Shown one piece after another: positions 21,893 through 32,513 of a DNA stretch of 64,000 nt (the first letter of the stretch is position 1; each line of letters opens with the position of its first letter). The stretch is taken from contig NZ_RAHH01000024.1 of the NCBI RefSeq assembly GCF_003602095.1, forward strand, positions 27,007 through 91,006. Direction: 5' to 3'. Below the pieces are notes generated by a model. The model saw only the letters and a list, made by a program, of their open reading frames with translations. It had not been told where the DNA came from and did not search any database. Source of the DNA: Rahnella woolbedingensis. Its GTDB lineage: Bacteria; Pseudomonadota; Gammaproteobacteria; Enterobacterales; Enterobacteriaceae. The translations under genes and the position numbers were made by a program.

Positions 21893-22438
21893 TTAAAGAT
21901 TAATAAAGTGTTCGCGGTAATAGGCTAACTCGGCCACGGATTCACGGATATCGTCCAGCGCCTGATGAGTATTCTGCTTCTTAAACCCGCCCAGCACTTC
22001 CGGCTTCCAGCGACGCGCCAGTTCTTTGAGCGTGCTGACGTCCAGATAGCGGTAATGGAAATACTGTTCCAGCTCCGGCATATACTTAAACAGGAAACGT
22101 CTGTCCTGCCCCACGCTGTTGCCACAAATCGGCGATTTACCCGCCGGAACCCACTCACGCAGGAACTCGATGGTTTTAAGCTGTGCCTCATTGTCATCAA
22201 ACGGGCTGGCTTTTACGCGTTCAACCAGACCGCTGCCGGTATGCGTGCGCACATTCCAGTCATCCATCAGCGCCAGCTGAGCATCAGACTGATGTACCGC
22301 CATCACCGGCCCTTCGGCCAGAATGTTCAGATGCGCGTCGGTTACCAGCGTCGCAATCTCGATAATACGGTCACGTTCAGGATCCAGACCGGTCATTTCC
22401 AGGTCGATCCAAATTAAGTTCGAGTCATTTGCAGCCAT
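21893..22438 (-). CDS. orn: Oligoribonuclease
   Basis: 181 residues of the DEDDh exonuclease family: [11 protein letters not shown] (first D and E), the middle Asp region, and the C-terminal [10 protein letters not shown] with the catalytic His and Asp. It degrades 2-5 nt RNA fragments, including pGpG, to mononucleotides and is essential in E. coli. Divergent from rsgA with a 126-bp gap. Confidence 0.97.
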   Translation of the reverse strand: MAANDSNLIWIDLEMTGLDPERDRIIEIATLVTDAHLNILAEGPVMAVHQSDAQLALMDDWNVRTHTGSGLVERVKASPFDDNEAQLKTIEFLREWVPAGKSPICGNSVGQDRRFLFKYMPELEQYFHYRYLDVSTLKELARRWKPEVLGGFKKQNTHQALDDIRESVAELAYYREHFINL

Positions 22439-22564
22439 GATGTGTCCTGTTACAAAGTAGAGAGTTGACGGAGATCTCCGTCATTCGGGCATTTAATATA
22501 AAATAGCTGGTATCATAGTCGTTTTGGTCGCACCGAGCGATTAAAGCCAGTCAAGTGAGGCGCA

Positions 22565-23602
22565 GTGACTAAGTCAAAACTGTCTAAAGGGCAACAACGT
22601 CGCGTTCAGACTAACCATCAGCGTCGTCTGACACAGACCGACAAACGGAAAGAGCTGGACGATTCTCTGCATGGCGAACCGCAGGACGGCGTTGTCATCA
22701 GCCGTTTCGGGATGCATGCGGACGTTGAAGCGGCCGACGGCAGCCAGCACCGTTGCAATATCCGCCGTACCATCCGTTCTCTGGTTACCGGTGACCGCGT
22801 TGTATGGCGCGCCGGGGAAAACACCAGTGTGAAAGGTATCGTCGAGGCGGTACACGAACGTACGTCCGTTCTGACCCGCCCAGATTTCTATGATGGCGTA
22901 AAACCCATTGCCGCGAACATTGACCAGATTGTCATTGTTTCCGCCATTCTGCCGGAACTGTCGCTTAATATTATCGACCGTTATCTGGTGGCGTGCGAAA
23001 CCGTTGAAGTTGAGCCGCTGATTGTGCTCAACAAAATCGATCTGCTGGACGACGAAGGCCGCAAATTCGTTCAGGGCATGATGGATATCTACCGCAATAT
23101 CAATTACCGCGTGCTTGAAGTTTCGAGCCAGACCGGCGAAGGCATGCCCGCGTTTGAAAAGGCGCTGACTGACCGCATCAGTATTTTCGCGGGTCAGTCC
23201 GGTGTGGGAAAATCGAGCTTGCTGAACGCCCTTCTGCCACCGGATGAAAAACAAATTGTGGTGAATGAAGTTTCTGATAACTCAGGTCTGGGCCAGCACA
23301 CCACCACCGCCGCGCGTCTGTATCACTTCCAGCATGGCGGCGATGTTATCGACTCCCCGGGTGTGCGTGAATTTGGTCTGTGGCACCTCGCGCCAGAGCA
23401 AATCACACAGGGCTTTGTCGAATTCCGTCCTTTCCTCGGCTACTGTAAATTCCGCGACTGCAAACACGGCAGTGATCCGGGCTGCGCAATCCGTGACGCC
23501 GTAGACCGTGGCGAAATTGCCGAAGAACGTTTCGACAACTACCATCGTATTCTGGAAAGCATGGAAGACGTAAAAACGCGTAAAAACTTTGACGCGCTTT
23601 AA
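22565..23602 (+). CDS. rsgA: RsgA, circularly permuted GTPase for 30S ribosome maturation
   Basis: 345 residues. Basic N-terminal tail ([17 protein letters not shown]), OB fold, and a permuted GTPase order: G4 NKIDLLDD first, then G1 [15 protein letters not shown] and G3 DSPGVREFG. The C-terminal zinc motif has Cys, Cys, His, Cys ([14 protein letters not shown]). It releases RbfA late in 30S assembly. The start is GTG at 22565 after TGAGG, with the conserved N terminus. Confidence 0.97.
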   Translation: MTKSKLSKGQQRRVQTNHQRRLTQTDKRKELDDSLHGEPQDGVVISRFGMHADVEAADGSQHRCNIRRTIRSLVTGDRVVWRAGENTSVKGIVEAVHERTSVLTRPDFYDGVKPIAANIDQIVIVSAILPELSLNIIDRYLVACETVEVEPLIVLNKIDLLDDEGRKFVQGMMDIYRNINYRVLEVSSQTGEGMPAFEKALTDRISIFAGQSGVGKSSLLNALLPPDEKQIVVNEVSDNSGLGQHTTTAARLYHFQHGGDVIDSPGVREFGLWHLAPEQITQGFVEFRPFLGYCKFRDCKHGSDPGCAIRDAVDRGEIAEERFDNYHRILESMEDVKTRKNFDAL

Positions 23603-23708
23603 TGCTAATTAATTGAATTAACATGTTAATGGCAAACGGCTGAAGTTAACGGAAGTTGAACCGTTGATTTCACCCCGTTACAATCCCCCGCCATACAACA
23701 CTGCGTGA

Positions 23709-23730
23709 CCCTGAACAGGATTCAGGGTTT
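23709..23730 (+). terminator. Possible terminator after rsgA
   Basis: CCCTGAA / TTCAGGG with a 5-base loop, followed by TTTCC. It separates rsgA from psd. Weak T tract. Confidence 0.4.
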
Positions 23731-23784
23731 CCTGCAAAATGGCCGGTAACGCCGGTCATTCATACCATCCAAGAGGTTTTCCCC

Positions 23785-24807
23785 GTGCTGGACAGTATCA
23801 AAATCAAACTTCAATACTTACTTCCTAAACAAGGACTGACCCGTCTTGCAGGCTGGGGCGCAGATAAACGTGCCGCCACGCTGACCCATTGGGTGATCAA
23901 AGCGTTTGCACGTTTTTATAACGTCGACATGAAAGAAGCACAAAATCCGGATCTGAAATCTTACGCGACATTCAATGAATTCTTCGTCCGTCCGCTGCGC
24001 GATGGCGCACGTCCGGTGGTCAGTGGTCTGGACATGCTTTGCCTGCCTGCCGACGGCGCAGTCAGCCAGTTAGGCGCCATTACCGAGGGTAAACTGTTCC
24101 AGGCAAAAGGCCATTTCTACAGTTTAGAAGCGCTGCTGGCGGGTAACTATCTGCTGGCTGAGCAGTTCAAAGACGGCCAGTTCGCCACCATTTATCTGGC
24201 ACCGCGCGATTATCACCGTGTGCATATGCCGTGCGACGGCGTGCTGCGTGAAATGATTTATGTGCCGGGCGATTTGTTCTCTGTGAACCCGCTGACCGCC
24301 GCTAACGTGCCGAATCTCTTTGCCCGTAACGAACGCGTCATCTGCGTCTTTGATACTGAATTTGGCCCGATGGTGCAGATTCTGGTCGGTGCCACGATTG
24401 TCGGCAGTATCGAAACCGTCTGGGCTGGTTGCGTCACGCCGCCGCGCGAAGGCATCATCAAGCGCTGGACCTATCCGGCTGTGGGTGAGGAAGGTGCCAT
24501 CGCGCTGGAAAAAGGTCAGGAAATGGGCCGCTTTAAACTGGGCTCCACCGTGATCAACCTGTTTGCCGCCCATCAGACTCGCTTTATGCCCAATCTGAAA
24601 AACGGCACCGTCACCCGCATGGGGGAACCGTTCGCCGAAGCCCTGCGTACACCCGCCGCAGCTACAGCGGAACCGGTAGTCGCTGAGCCCGTCGTTACAG
24701 CAGCAGAACCCGTAGTCGCGAAACCGGTGGTCACAGAAGCGCCTGTCACACCAGAAACACCGGCAGGTATGGCCACAGCAGAACCACAAGCGCCTAAAGA
24801 TTACTGA
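23785..24807 (+). CDS. psd: Phosphatidylserine decarboxylase proenzyme
   Basis: 340 residues. The self-cleavage site LGST is present, with its Ser at position 254, the residue that becomes the pyruvoyl group of the alpha chain in E. coli Psd. It makes phosphatidylethanolamine at the inner membrane. The start is GTG (23785) after AAGAGG. The C-terminal tail (about residues 293-340) is a low-complexity stretch with four EPVV/KPVV units rich in Ala, Pro, Thr and Val, unlike the acidic tail of E. coli. It is followed 47 bases later by mscM, its usual operon partner. Confidence 0.96.
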   Translation: MLDSIKIKLQYLLPKQGLTRLAGWGADKRAATLTHWVIKAFARFYNVDMKEAQNPDLKSYATFNEFFVRPLRDGARPVVSGLDMLCLPADGAVSQLGAITEGKLFQAKGHFYSLEALLAGNYLLAEQFKDGQFATIYLAPRDYHRVHMPCDGVLREMIYVPGDLFSVNPLTAANVPNLFARNERVICVFDTEFGPMVQILVGATIVGSIETVWAGCVTPPREGIIKRWTYPAVGEEGAIALEKGQEMGRFKLGSTVINLFAAHQTRFMPNLKNGTVTRMGEPFAEALRTPAAATAEPVVAEPVVTAAEPVVAKPVVTEAPVTPETPAGMATAEPQAPKDY

Positions 24808-24854
24808 GTTCAGACTGAACAGACATAAAGAACTTAAGAAAAGGATGTGACCGA

Positions 24855-27800
24855 GTGCGCCTGATCCCCGCCTTGCTGATGAGTTTATTGCTGTCCCTGC
24901 CATTGATGGCGGGTGCAGCGCCGACTGAAGATCAGCTCAAACAGGAACTGAAACAGGCGGAAGCCAACAAAGAAATGGCCAATCAGACACAGGTGGTTGA
25001 GGCGCTGCAAAGCGCGCTCAACTGGCTGAATGAGGCCAGTGTTTCAGCCGGTCGCACCGAGCAGTACCAAAAGGTCATTGATGACTTTCCGAAACTGACG
25101 CAGGCCCTGCGTCAGGAATTACAAAATCAGCCGGAAAAACCGCCGGCGGTTGATGACAACATTCCCACCGCACAGCTCGAGCAGCAAATTCTGCAAGTCA
25201 GCAGCCAGCAGTTGGAAGAAACTCGTCAGTTACGCCAGGAACAGGACCGCTCACGCGATATCAGTGATTCTCTCAGCCTGATCCCGCAACAGCAGTCTGA
25301 GGCACGCAATGCGCTCGGAGACATTGAGCAGCGGATGCAGGCGGCGACGGCGGCAGCCACGTCGTCCCCTCTCGCACAGGCGCAACTCAGTGCGCTGCAG
25401 GCTGAATCCGCCGCACGCAAAGCCAAAGTTGATGAACTCGAGCTGGCTCAGCTTTCTGCCAATAACCGGCAGGAACTGTCGCGGATGCGCACCGATCTCT
25501 ACAAAAAGCGCGCCGATTATCTGGATCAGCAATTACAGGCCTTACGCAATACGCTGAATAATCAGCGCCAGCGTGAAGCCGAACAGGCACTGGAAAAAAC
25601 CGAACTGCTGGCCGAGCAGAGTGGCGAACTGCCGCACTCCATCAGCCAGCAGTTGCAGTCCAACCGCGAGTTGTCGCTGGCACTGAATCAGCAGGCGCAG
25701 CGGATGGATCTGATTTCCTCCCAGCAGCGCCAGGCTGCCGCACAAACCCAGCAGGTGCGTCAGGCGATCAATACCATCCGCGAACAGGCGCAGTGGCTCG
25801 GTGCATCCAATCTTCTGGGAGAAACCCTGCGGGCGCAGGTTTCCCGTCTGCCGGAAATGCCAAAGCCACAACAACTCGACCGCGACATGGGTCAACTGCG
25901 CGTTCAGCGTCTGCACTATGAAGATTTACTCGATAAGCAGCCGGTTTACCGTCAGGCGCGGCAGGATGATGGCAAACCGCTGACCGCGGCACAGCAGAAA
26001 ATTCTTGATGCTCAGCTGCGCACGCAGCGTGATCTGCTCAATTCCCTGCTTTCGGGCTGCGATACCCAAATTCTTGAACTGACCAAACTGAAAGTGGCCA
26101 ACAGCCAGCTGGTCGAAGCGCTGAATGACGTACACGAGGCGGCGCACCGCTATCTGTTCTGGGTGGCGGACGTCAGCGCTATCGGCATTTCTTATCCGGT
26201 ACAGGTGGCGCATGACCTGAAACGCCTGGTGTCGCTGGATTCTCTGACCCAGCTTGGCGGCGCTTTCATGATGATGGTCACCAGCAAAGAAACGCTGCTG
26301 CCGCTGTTTGGCGCGCTGATCCTGGTGATTATCAGTATCAGTTCCCGCAGGCACTATTACGCATTTCTGGAACGTGCCAGCAGCCGGGTCGGTAAAGTCA
26401 CGCAGGATCATTTCTCGCTGACCATGCGCACCGTGTTCTGGTCGATTCTGGTGGCGATGCCGCTGCCGGTCTTGTGGGCCGCGCTGGGCTTCGGGCTGCA
26501 AAGTGCCTGGCCGTATCCGATAGCGGTAGCGATTGGCGATGGTGTGACCGCCACGCTGCCCATTCTGTGGGCGTTTATGGTCAGCGCCGCGCTGGCACAT
26601 CCTCAGGGACTGTTTGTCGCGCACTTCGGCTGGCCGCAGCGCGCTGTTTCACGCGCACTGCGCTATTACGCGCTGTCCATCTGGGTGATGGTGCCGCTGA
26701 TTATGGCGCTGATTACTTTCGATAATCTGAATGACCGCGAATTCTCCAATACCCTCGGGCGGTTGTGCTTCGTCATTCTGTGTCTGGTGGTGGCACTGGT
26801 CACGCACAGCCTGAAACGTGCCGGTATCCCGCTGTATCACGATAAAAAGGGCAACAGCGAAAACGTCATCAACAACACTCTGTGGTGGATGCTGCTGGGT
26901 GCGCCGATTGTGGCTGCGCTGGCCTCGCTGCTGGGTTATCTGGCAACATCGCAGGCGCTGCTGGCGCGTCTGGAAACGTCGGTCGCTATCTGGTTCGTCC
27001 TGCTGGTGATTTATCACATTATCCGCCGCTGGATGCTGATTCAGCGCCGCCGTATCGCTTTTGAGCGCGCCAAACAGCGCCGTGCGGAAATGCTGAATCA
27101 GCGCGCCCGTGGCGAAGAAGATGCAAACCACGTCAGCACCAGTAACGAAGGTACGGTAGAAGTGGAAGAGCCGGTGGTCGATCTGGATGCGATCTCCGCG
27201 CAATCACTGCGCCTCGTTCGTTCGCTGCTGACGTTAATCGCGTTGATCTCGGTGATCTTCCTGTGGTCGGAGATCCATTCAGCCTTCTCATTCCTGGAGA
27301 ATATCCACCTGTGGCAGGTTTCTTCCAGCGTGCAGGGCGTCGAGAGCATGCAGCCGATCACGCTGGGATCGGTGTTGATCGCCATACTGGTGCTGATTAT
27401 CACCACGCAGCTGGTGCGTAATCTGCCCGCATTGCTGGAACTGGCTTTGCTGCAACATCTGGATCTGACGCCGGGCACCGGTTATGCCGTGCTGACCGTG
27501 ACCAAATACGTGTTGCTGCTGATTGGCGGCCTGACCGGCTTCTCGCTGATCGGCATCGAATGGGCAAAATTACAATGGCTGGTCGCCGCACTCGGTGTCG
27601 GGCTGGGCTTTGGTTTGCAGGAGATCTTCGCTAACTTTATTTCCGGCCTGATCATCTTGTTTGAAAAACCGATCCGTATCGGCGATACCGTGACGATCCG
27701 TAATCTCACCGGCAGCATCACCAAGATCAACACCCGCGCCACCACGATCGCAGACTGGGACCGCAAAGAGATCATCGTGCCGAACAAGGCCTTTATCACA

Positions 27801-28223
27801 GAGCAGTTCATCAACTGGTCGCTGTCGGATTCCGTGACCCGTGTGGTGCTGACCGTTCCGGCACCGTCAGAAGCCAACAGCGAAGAAGTGACGGAAATTC
27901 TGCTTAATGCGGCGCACCGCTGCTCGCTGGTGCTGGATGTGCCTGCACCGGAAGCTTATCTGGTCGATTTGCAGCAGGGGATCCAGATTTTCGAATTACG
28001 TATGCATGCCGCTGAGATGGCGCACCGTATGCCGCTGCGCCATGAAATCCATCAGCTGATCTTGTCCGGATTCCGCGAACACGGCATTACCCTGCCGTTC
28101 CCGCCATTCCAGGTGCGTATGGAAACACTGCATCGTGCGCAAAACGGTAATAACGCGACGTTTACCAACAGCAGCGGCAGTGGACGCAGCGGAAACAGCT
28201 CGCGCTCACCGGGTGATTTGTAA
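24855..28223 (+). CDS. mscM: MscM, miniconductance mechanosensitive channel of the large MscS family
   Basis: 1122 residues: signal peptide (1-22), a long periplasmic coiled-coil region (about 25-450, rich in Gln, Glu and Ala), multiple membrane helices (about 490-900), then the MscS pore region LGVGLGFGLQEIFANFISG followed by IGDTVTIRNLTG near residues 910-950 and a cytoplasmic vestibule. It opens on osmotic downshock. GTG start after AAGGATG. The last 30 residues are Ser/Gly/Asn-rich. Ortholog of E. coli YjeP, same position after psd. Confidence 0.95.
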   Translation: MRLIPALLMSLLLSLPLMAGAAPTEDQLKQELKQAEANKEMANQTQVVEALQSALNWLNEASVSAGRTEQYQKVIDDFPKLTQALRQELQNQPEKPPAVDDNIPTAQLEQQILQVSSQQLEETRQLRQEQDRSRDISDSLSLIPQQQSEARNALGDIEQRMQAATAAATSSPLAQAQLSALQAESAARKAKVDELELAQLSANNRQELSRMRTDLYKKRADYLDQQLQALRNTLNNQRQREAEQALEKTELLAEQSGELPHSISQQLQSNRELSLALNQQAQRMDLISSQQRQAAAQTQQVRQAINTIREQAQWLGASNLLGETLRAQVSRLPEMPKPQQLDRDMGQLRVQRLHYEDLLDKQPVYRQARQDDGKPLTAAQQKILDAQLRTQRDLLNSLLSGCDTQILELTKLKVANSQLVEALNDVHEAAHRYLFWVADVSAIGISYPVQVAHDLKRLVSLDSLTQLGGAFMMMVTSKETLLPLFGALILVIISISSRRHYYAFLERASSRVGKVTQDHFSLTMRTVFWSILVAMPLPVLWAALGFGLQSAWPYPIAVAIGDGVTATLPILWAFMVSAALAHPQGLFVAHFGWPQRAVSRALRYYALSIWVMVPLIMALITFDNLNDREFSNTLGRLCFVILCLVVALVTHSLKRAGIPLYHDKKGNSENVINNTLWWMLLGAPIVAALASLLGYLATSQALLARLETSVAIWFVLLVIYHIIRRWMLIQRRRIAFERAKQRRAEMLNQRARGEEDANHVSTSNEGTVEVEEPVVDLDAISAQSLRLVRSLLTLIALISVIFLWSEIHSAFSFLENIHLWQVSSSVQGVESMQPITLGSVLIAILVLIITTQLVRNLPALLELALLQHLDLTPGTGYAVLTVTKYVLLLIGGLTGFSLIGIEWAKLQWLVAALGVGLGFGLQEIFANFISGLIILFEKPIRIGDTVTIRNLTGSITKINTRATTIADWDRKEIIVPNKAFITEQFINWSLSDSVTRVVLTVPAPSEANSEEVTEILLNAAHRCSLVLDVPAPEAYLVDLQQGIQIFELRMHAAEMAHRMPLRHEIHQLILSGFREHGITLPFPPFQVRMETLHRAQNGNNATFTNSSGSGRSGNSSRSPGDL

Positions 28224-28253
28224 CGGTCGATTTATAGCCGTAACAGGCACAGC

Positions 28254-28282
28254 AAAAAGGGCAGATTCCTCTGCCCTTTTTT
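28254..28282 (+). terminator. Intrinsic terminator of psd-mscM
   Basis: GGGCAGA / TCTGCCC, extended by AAAA / TTTT, with a TTCC loop and a six-T tail (28277-28282). Confidence 0.9.
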
Positions 28283-28306
28283 ACGCCCCGATTTTACATG
28301 CAGGAT

Positions 28307-29665
28307 TTACAGATTGGCTATCAGCGCCGCCGCCGCTTTACGATGCCGGGATATCAGTGATTTGATATCCATGCCGACAATTTCACCGTCAATAACCCGC
28401 CATTTTCCGCCGACCATCACCCGGTCGGCTTTTTCTGCGCCACACAATAACAGCGCGGCGATGGGATCATGACTGCCGCTAAAGCGTAATTCATCGAGTT
28501 TAAACAGCGCCAGATCGGCCTGTTTGCCGACAGCAATCTGACCGATATCATCACGTCCGATAAGTTTTGCCGAGCCGCGCGTCGCCCAGCGCAGCACTCT
28601 TTCCGGCGTGACATATTCCGCGCCATATTTCAGACGTTGCAGATACAGCGCCTGCCGCGCTTCATACATCAGATTCGAGGCATCGTTCGAAGCAGAACCA
28701 TCAACCCCCAGACCGATCGGCACACCTGCGGTCTCCAGATCGCGTGTCGGACACATGCCGGAAGCCAGCCGCATATTCGATACCGGACAATGGCAGATAC
28801 CGGTTCCCGCAGCGCCCAGACGCCGGATTTCGTCGTCATTAAAATGAATGCCGTGCGCCAGCCAAGTCCGGTCACTCAGCCAGCCGACGCTTTCCAGATA
28901 ATCGACTGTCCGCAGACCAAACATTTTCAGGCAAAATTGCTCTTCATCCAGCGTTTCCGCCAGATGCGTATGCAGCCGGACATCTTCGCGCTGCGCCATC
29001 TGCGCACTTTCGCGCATAATGTCGGTGGTGACGGAAAACGGTGAGCACGGAGCAAGCGCAATCTGCATCCACGCCCCTTCGCCACGCTGATGATATCGGT
29101 CGATCAGGCGCTGGCTGTCGCGCAGAATCACCTCGCCAGACTGCACCGTTTGCTCCGGTGGCAAACCGCCCTGCTCCTCACCGAGACTCATCGAGCCGCG
29201 GGTCAGTAAGGCACGCATGCCGAGTTCCCGAACGACATCCACCTGCACGTCGATGGCCTCTTCCATCCCCTGCGGGAAAAGATAGTGGTGGTCGGTGGTG
29301 GTGGTACAACCGGAAAGCAGCAGTTCAGACATCGCCACACGACTTGCCAGTCCCAGCGCTTCGGGCTGCAAACGCGCCCAGACCGGATACAGTTTTTTCA
29401 GCCACGGGAATAACGGCACGTTGACCACCGGCGCCCAGGCGCGGGTCAGTGTCTGATAGAAATGGTGATGAGTATTGATGAGGCCCGGCAGCAGAACAGA
29501 TTCGCAAGCATCAAAAATATGATCCACCGGTTGTGAAGGCTGCTGACCGGCGGTCAGCAATTCCACGATTTTCTGCCCCTGGATAACAATTCCGCCGCTG
29601 GCATCGAGTGCATTAGCGGTAAAAACGGCCAGCGGATTTTTGATCCACGTGCGTTGATCTGACAT
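28307..29665 (-). CDS. Probable 8-oxoguanine deaminase (amidohydrolase superfamily)
   Basis: 452 residues. Metal-binding HxH at His66/His68 (NTHHHFYQTL), a further His in HTHLAETLDEEQF, the HGIHFND segment and the terminal Asp in LGVDGSASNDASNL define a mononuclear-zinc aminohydrolase. It is close to the group of proteins named 8-oxoguanine deaminase, and related to hydroxyatrazine hydrolase AtzB. The partner NCS2 purine permease upstream (92-bp gap) supports a purine base as substrate. The ATG at 29665 is chosen for AAGGA 8 bases upstream; a frame extension to 29746 is unsupported. The exact substrate is inferred. Confidence 0.78.
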   Translation of the reverse strand: MSDQRTWIKNPLAVFTANALDASGGIVIQGQKIVELLTAGQQPSQPVDHIFDACESVLLPGLINTHHHFYQTLTRAWAPVVNVPLFPWLKKLYPVWARLQPEALGLASRVAMSELLLSGCTTTTDHHYLFPQGMEEAIDVQVDVVRELGMRALLTRGSMSLGEEQGGLPPEQTVQSGEVILRDSQRLIDRYHQRGEGAWMQIALAPCSPFSVTTDIMRESAQMAQREDVRLHTHLAETLDEEQFCLKMFGLRTVDYLESVGWLSDRTWLAHGIHFNDDEIRRLGAAGTGICHCPVSNMRLASGMCPTRDLETAGVPIGLGVDGSASNDASNLMYEARQALYLQRLKYGAEYVTPERVLRWATRGSAKLIGRDDIGQIAVGKQADLALFKLDELRFSGSHDPIAALLLCGAEKADRVMVGGKWRVIDGEIVGMDIKSLISRHRKAAAALIANL

Positions 29666-29757
29666 GTCTGACTTCCTTTTTAAGGTCAGTAAATTCAAAA
29701 AGTGAGTCAGCTCAGTTATGCCCTGTCTGCTGATCCAGGGGCGCAAGGCGCGGGATA

Positions 29758-31125
29758 TCAGTGAACCTTAGCTTCCTTTGCCACAACACTTGTGCTGCGT
29801 TCTTCCGGCATCAGTAAGTTGAGCATGATAGCAATCACGCCACCGCTGGTCACGGCATGACCGAAGATATTGCCGACGATTGGCGGGAACTGGCTGAGCA
29901 CATCCGGCACGGCTTCAATGCCCAGACCGATGCCAAAGGCGATAGCGATAATCAGCATTTCGCGACGTCCGACCGGTGACTGAGTCATGATACGGATGCC
30001 CGCCGCGACGACGCTGCCAAACATCACCAGGGTTGCGCCGCCCAGAACGGGTGCCGGGATTTGTTGCAGAATTTCGCCGATAAACGGGAACAAGCCCAGC
30101 ACCAATAACACGCCGCCGATATACATACCGACATAGCGGCTGGCGACGCCGGTCATCTGGATCACCCCGTTGTTTTGCGCAAAGGTGGTGTTCGGGAACG
30201 ACGAAAATGCAGCGGCGATCAGACAGCTGATACCGTCGGCCAGAATGCCGCCCTTCAGACGTTTACGGAAGCTTTCCCCTTCAATCGGCTGCTGCGATAA
30301 CATGCAGTTGGCAGTCAGATCGCCCACGGCTTCCAGAATGCTGATAAAGGACACCAGCGCGATCGGCACGAAAATAATCCAGTCGAATTTGAAACCGAAG
30401 CGGAACAACTGCGGCAAAGCGAACCAGTCGCCCTGCAACGGTTTCGCGCTGAGATGCCCGGTCAGCGCCGCGGCGATACAGCCCACAACAATCCCCAGAA
30501 CGATAGATGAAAGACGCAGCCAGCGCACGTTGATACGGTTGCAGGCGACAATCACCAGCAACGTCAGCGCGCCCAGCCCGAGATTGGCAGGTGCGCCAAA
30601 GTTCGCCGCGCCATGACCGCCCGCCCAGTCGGTGATGCTGACTTTAATCAGACTGATGCCAATCAGCGCGATCACGGTTCCGCTCACCAGCGGTGTGAAG
30701 ACCTGGCGCATCTGGCCGATAAACCGGCTGACCAGCAGCGGAATAAATGCGGCAACAAAGTTCACCCCGAAAATCATCGCCATGATGTCTTCCGGCGAAC
30801 CGCCGCGCCCTTTCACCATCATGCCGCCGGAGAGGATCACCCCCAGAAACGCAAAGCTGGTGCCCTGCAGACAAATCATCCCTGCGCCCACCGACATAAA
30901 CCGGCGCGCCTGAATAAATGTGCCGATGCCGGACGCCAGCAAAGACATGCTGATGAGATACGGCAGATAGGCATTGAGCCCGAGCATTGAGCCGATAATC
31001 AGCGGCGGCGTGATAATACCCACTACGCTTGCCAGTACATGCTGGATGGCGGTGAAAAATGCCGGTGCCGGTGCAATACGCTCTTCCAGTCCATAAAGAA
31101 GTTCTTTGTCGTTGGATTCTGACAT
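29758..31125 (-). CDS. NCS2-family purine (xanthine/uracil-type) permease
   Basis: 455 residues with about 12-14 hydrophobic segments. It begins YGLEERIAPAPAFFTAIQHVLAS, as in the XanQ/UacT/uracil-xanthine group, and has the NCS2 signature around FAQNNGVIQMTGVASRYVG. It should be a proton symporter for a purine base, probably the substrate or a precursor for the deaminase downstream. It is transcribed from a 265-bp region that holds several small hairpins (31200-31300). Confidence 0.85.
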   Translation of the reverse strand: MSESNDKELLYGLEERIAPAPAFFTAIQHVLASVVGIITPPLIIGSMLGLNAYLPYLISMSLLASGIGTFIQARRFMSVGAGMICLQGTSFAFLGVILSGGMMVKGRGGSPEDIMAMIFGVNFVAAFIPLLVSRFIGQMRQVFTPLVSGTVIALIGISLIKVSITDWAGGHGAANFGAPANLGLGALTLLVIVACNRINVRWLRLSSIVLGIVVGCIAAALTGHLSAKPLQGDWFALPQLFRFGFKFDWIIFVPIALVSFISILEAVGDLTANCMLSQQPIEGESFRKRLKGGILADGISCLIAAAFSSFPNTTFAQNNGVIQMTGVASRYVGMYIGGVLLVLGLFPFIGEILQQIPAPVLGGATLVMFGSVVAAGIRIMTQSPVGRREMLIIAIAFGIGLGIEAVPDVLSQFPPIVGNIFGHAVTSGGVIAIMLNLLMPEERSTSVVAKEAKVH

Positions 31126-31351
31126 ATCGGTAATTCCGGATGATGAGTGATGATCCGGTAATGCATAAATCAGGCCAGCAGCAGAAAAATTTTAGTTAAA
31201 GCAGGGAGAATGCCCTGACAGCGCGGTCCGGCATGAAGAACCCGACACTGAAACTTTAAAATCAGTGTTGCGCCATTTGGGTACTTTTGTTTCATGAAAT
31301 GCGCGATTTTAGCATGATCGCACAATGACGGGGCAAAACGGGAGGAGAAAA

Positions 31352-31375
31352 AGTCCTGACCGGGAGATCAGGACT
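31352..31375 (-). terminator. Intrinsic terminator of epmA
   Basis: AGTCCTGA / TCAGGACT with an 8-base loop; on the minus strand the stem runs into TTTTTC. It lies 16 bases after the epmA stop. Confidence 0.8.
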
Positions 31376-31390
31376 GTGCAGAGAAGCGTA

Positions 31391-32368
31391 TCAGGCGCGC
31401 ATGACCGGGAAGGCCAGCACATCACTCAGGCTGGCGGCACCCAGCGCAATCATAATCAGGCGGTCAACGCCCAGCGCTACACCGGAACACTCCGGCATAC
31501 CGTGTTCTAACGCATCCAGCAGATTGTTATCGATAGGATGCTGCGGCAGGCCACGCGCCGCACGTTTGCGATTATCCTGCTCGAAACGCTGACGCTGTTC
31601 ACGGCCATCAGTCAGCTCACGGAAACCATTCGCCAGCTCGATGCCTTTGTAATACACCTCGAAACGCTCGGCGACGCGGTGATCTTCGGTGCTGATTTCT
31701 GCCAGAGACGCCTGGCTCGCCGGGAAGTGATACACAAACGTCGGCTTGTCGCGCCCGATATGTGGCTCAACGCCCATGGTAAACAGCAACTGCAGCAACG
31801 TATCGCGATCTTCTTCTGTATCGGCAATGTTGGATAAATCCAGTTTCGCCGCCGCTTCGCGCAGCTCAGTTTTATCAGCAGATAACGGGTCAACATTCAG
31901 ATGACGGGTAAACGCCTGCTGATAAGAAAGGGTTTCGGCAGTATCGCAGTCGAGAACCTGCTGGAGTAAATCATCCACTTCATTCATCAGGCGGTACATG
32001 TCATAACGCGGACGATACCATTCGAGCATGGTGAATTCAGGATTGTGATGACGGCCCGCTTCCTCATTACGGAAACTGCGCCCCATCTGATAAATCGGTC
32101 CGCTGCCCGCAGCCAGCAGACGTTTCATGTGATATTCCGGGCTGGTCATCAGATACAACGTCATGCCATCTGCCGCACCCGGCCCGACAAAACGTGTCTC
32201 GAACGGCACCAGATGAATGTCGGTCACCGTGGCCTGGCTCATTGCCGGAGTTTCAACTTCCAGTACGCCGCGATCGGCAAAGAAACGTCGAATCTCAGCG
32301 AGGATAGCCGCACGCTTCAACAAATTGGCGACGGGAGCACTGGGTTGCCAGCTTGCTGTTTCGCTCAT
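31391..32368 (-). CDS. epmA: EF-P--(R)-beta-lysine ligase (GenX/PoxA/YjeA)
   Basis: 325 residues, a class II lysyl-tRNA synthetase catalytic core without anticodon-binding domain. Motif 2 region [22 protein letters not shown] and motif 3 [15 protein letters not shown] are clear. It activates (R)-beta-lysine as the adenylate and attaches it to Lys34 of EF-P. Its partners efp and epmB lie 5-6 kb away in this window. Divergent from frdA. Confidence 0.96.
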   Translation of the reverse strand: MSETASWQPSAPVANLLKRAAILAEIRRFFADRGVLEVETPAMSQATVTDIHLVPFETRFVGPGAADGMTLYLMTSPEYHMKRLLAAGSGPIYQMGRSFRNEEAGRHHNPEFTMLEWYRPRYDMYRLMNEVDDLLQQVLDCDTAETLSYQQAFTRHLNVDPLSADKTELREAAAKLDLSNIADTEEDRDTLLQLLFTMGVEPHIGRDKPTFVYHFPASQASLAEISTEDHRVAERFEVYYKGIELANGFRELTDGREQRQRFEQDNRKRAARGLPQHPIDNNLLDALEHGMPECSGVALGVDRLIMIALGAASLSDVLAFPVMRA

Positions 32369-32480
32369 GGTGATTTACTCCGAATTCAGAAAAGTCATGC
32401 AGTCTACCTGCATCCCCGCAGGCAAACAAATATCTCATTTTGCGTTGCGTACAGCAGAGAAAGTCCAAATGCGCGTCCAC

Positions 32481-32513
32481 ATCAAATTACCACTACTCCC
32501 TATTAGGTATAAT
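32481..32513 (+). promoter_or_regulatory. Probable frd promoter with FNR half-site
   Basis: The -10 TATAAT is at 32508-32513. A conserved FNR half site ATCAA is at 32481-32485; the full FNR dyad centre would be at 32478.5, 41.5 bases before the expected start (about 32520), the class II position. The left half-site (CGCGT) is poor, so activity is inferred. Confidence 0.5.

Noticed and set aside
31126..31390. Guanine/xanthine riboswitch upstream of the purine permease
   Set aside because: Hairpins are present, but the conserved purine aptamer core is not recognisable.
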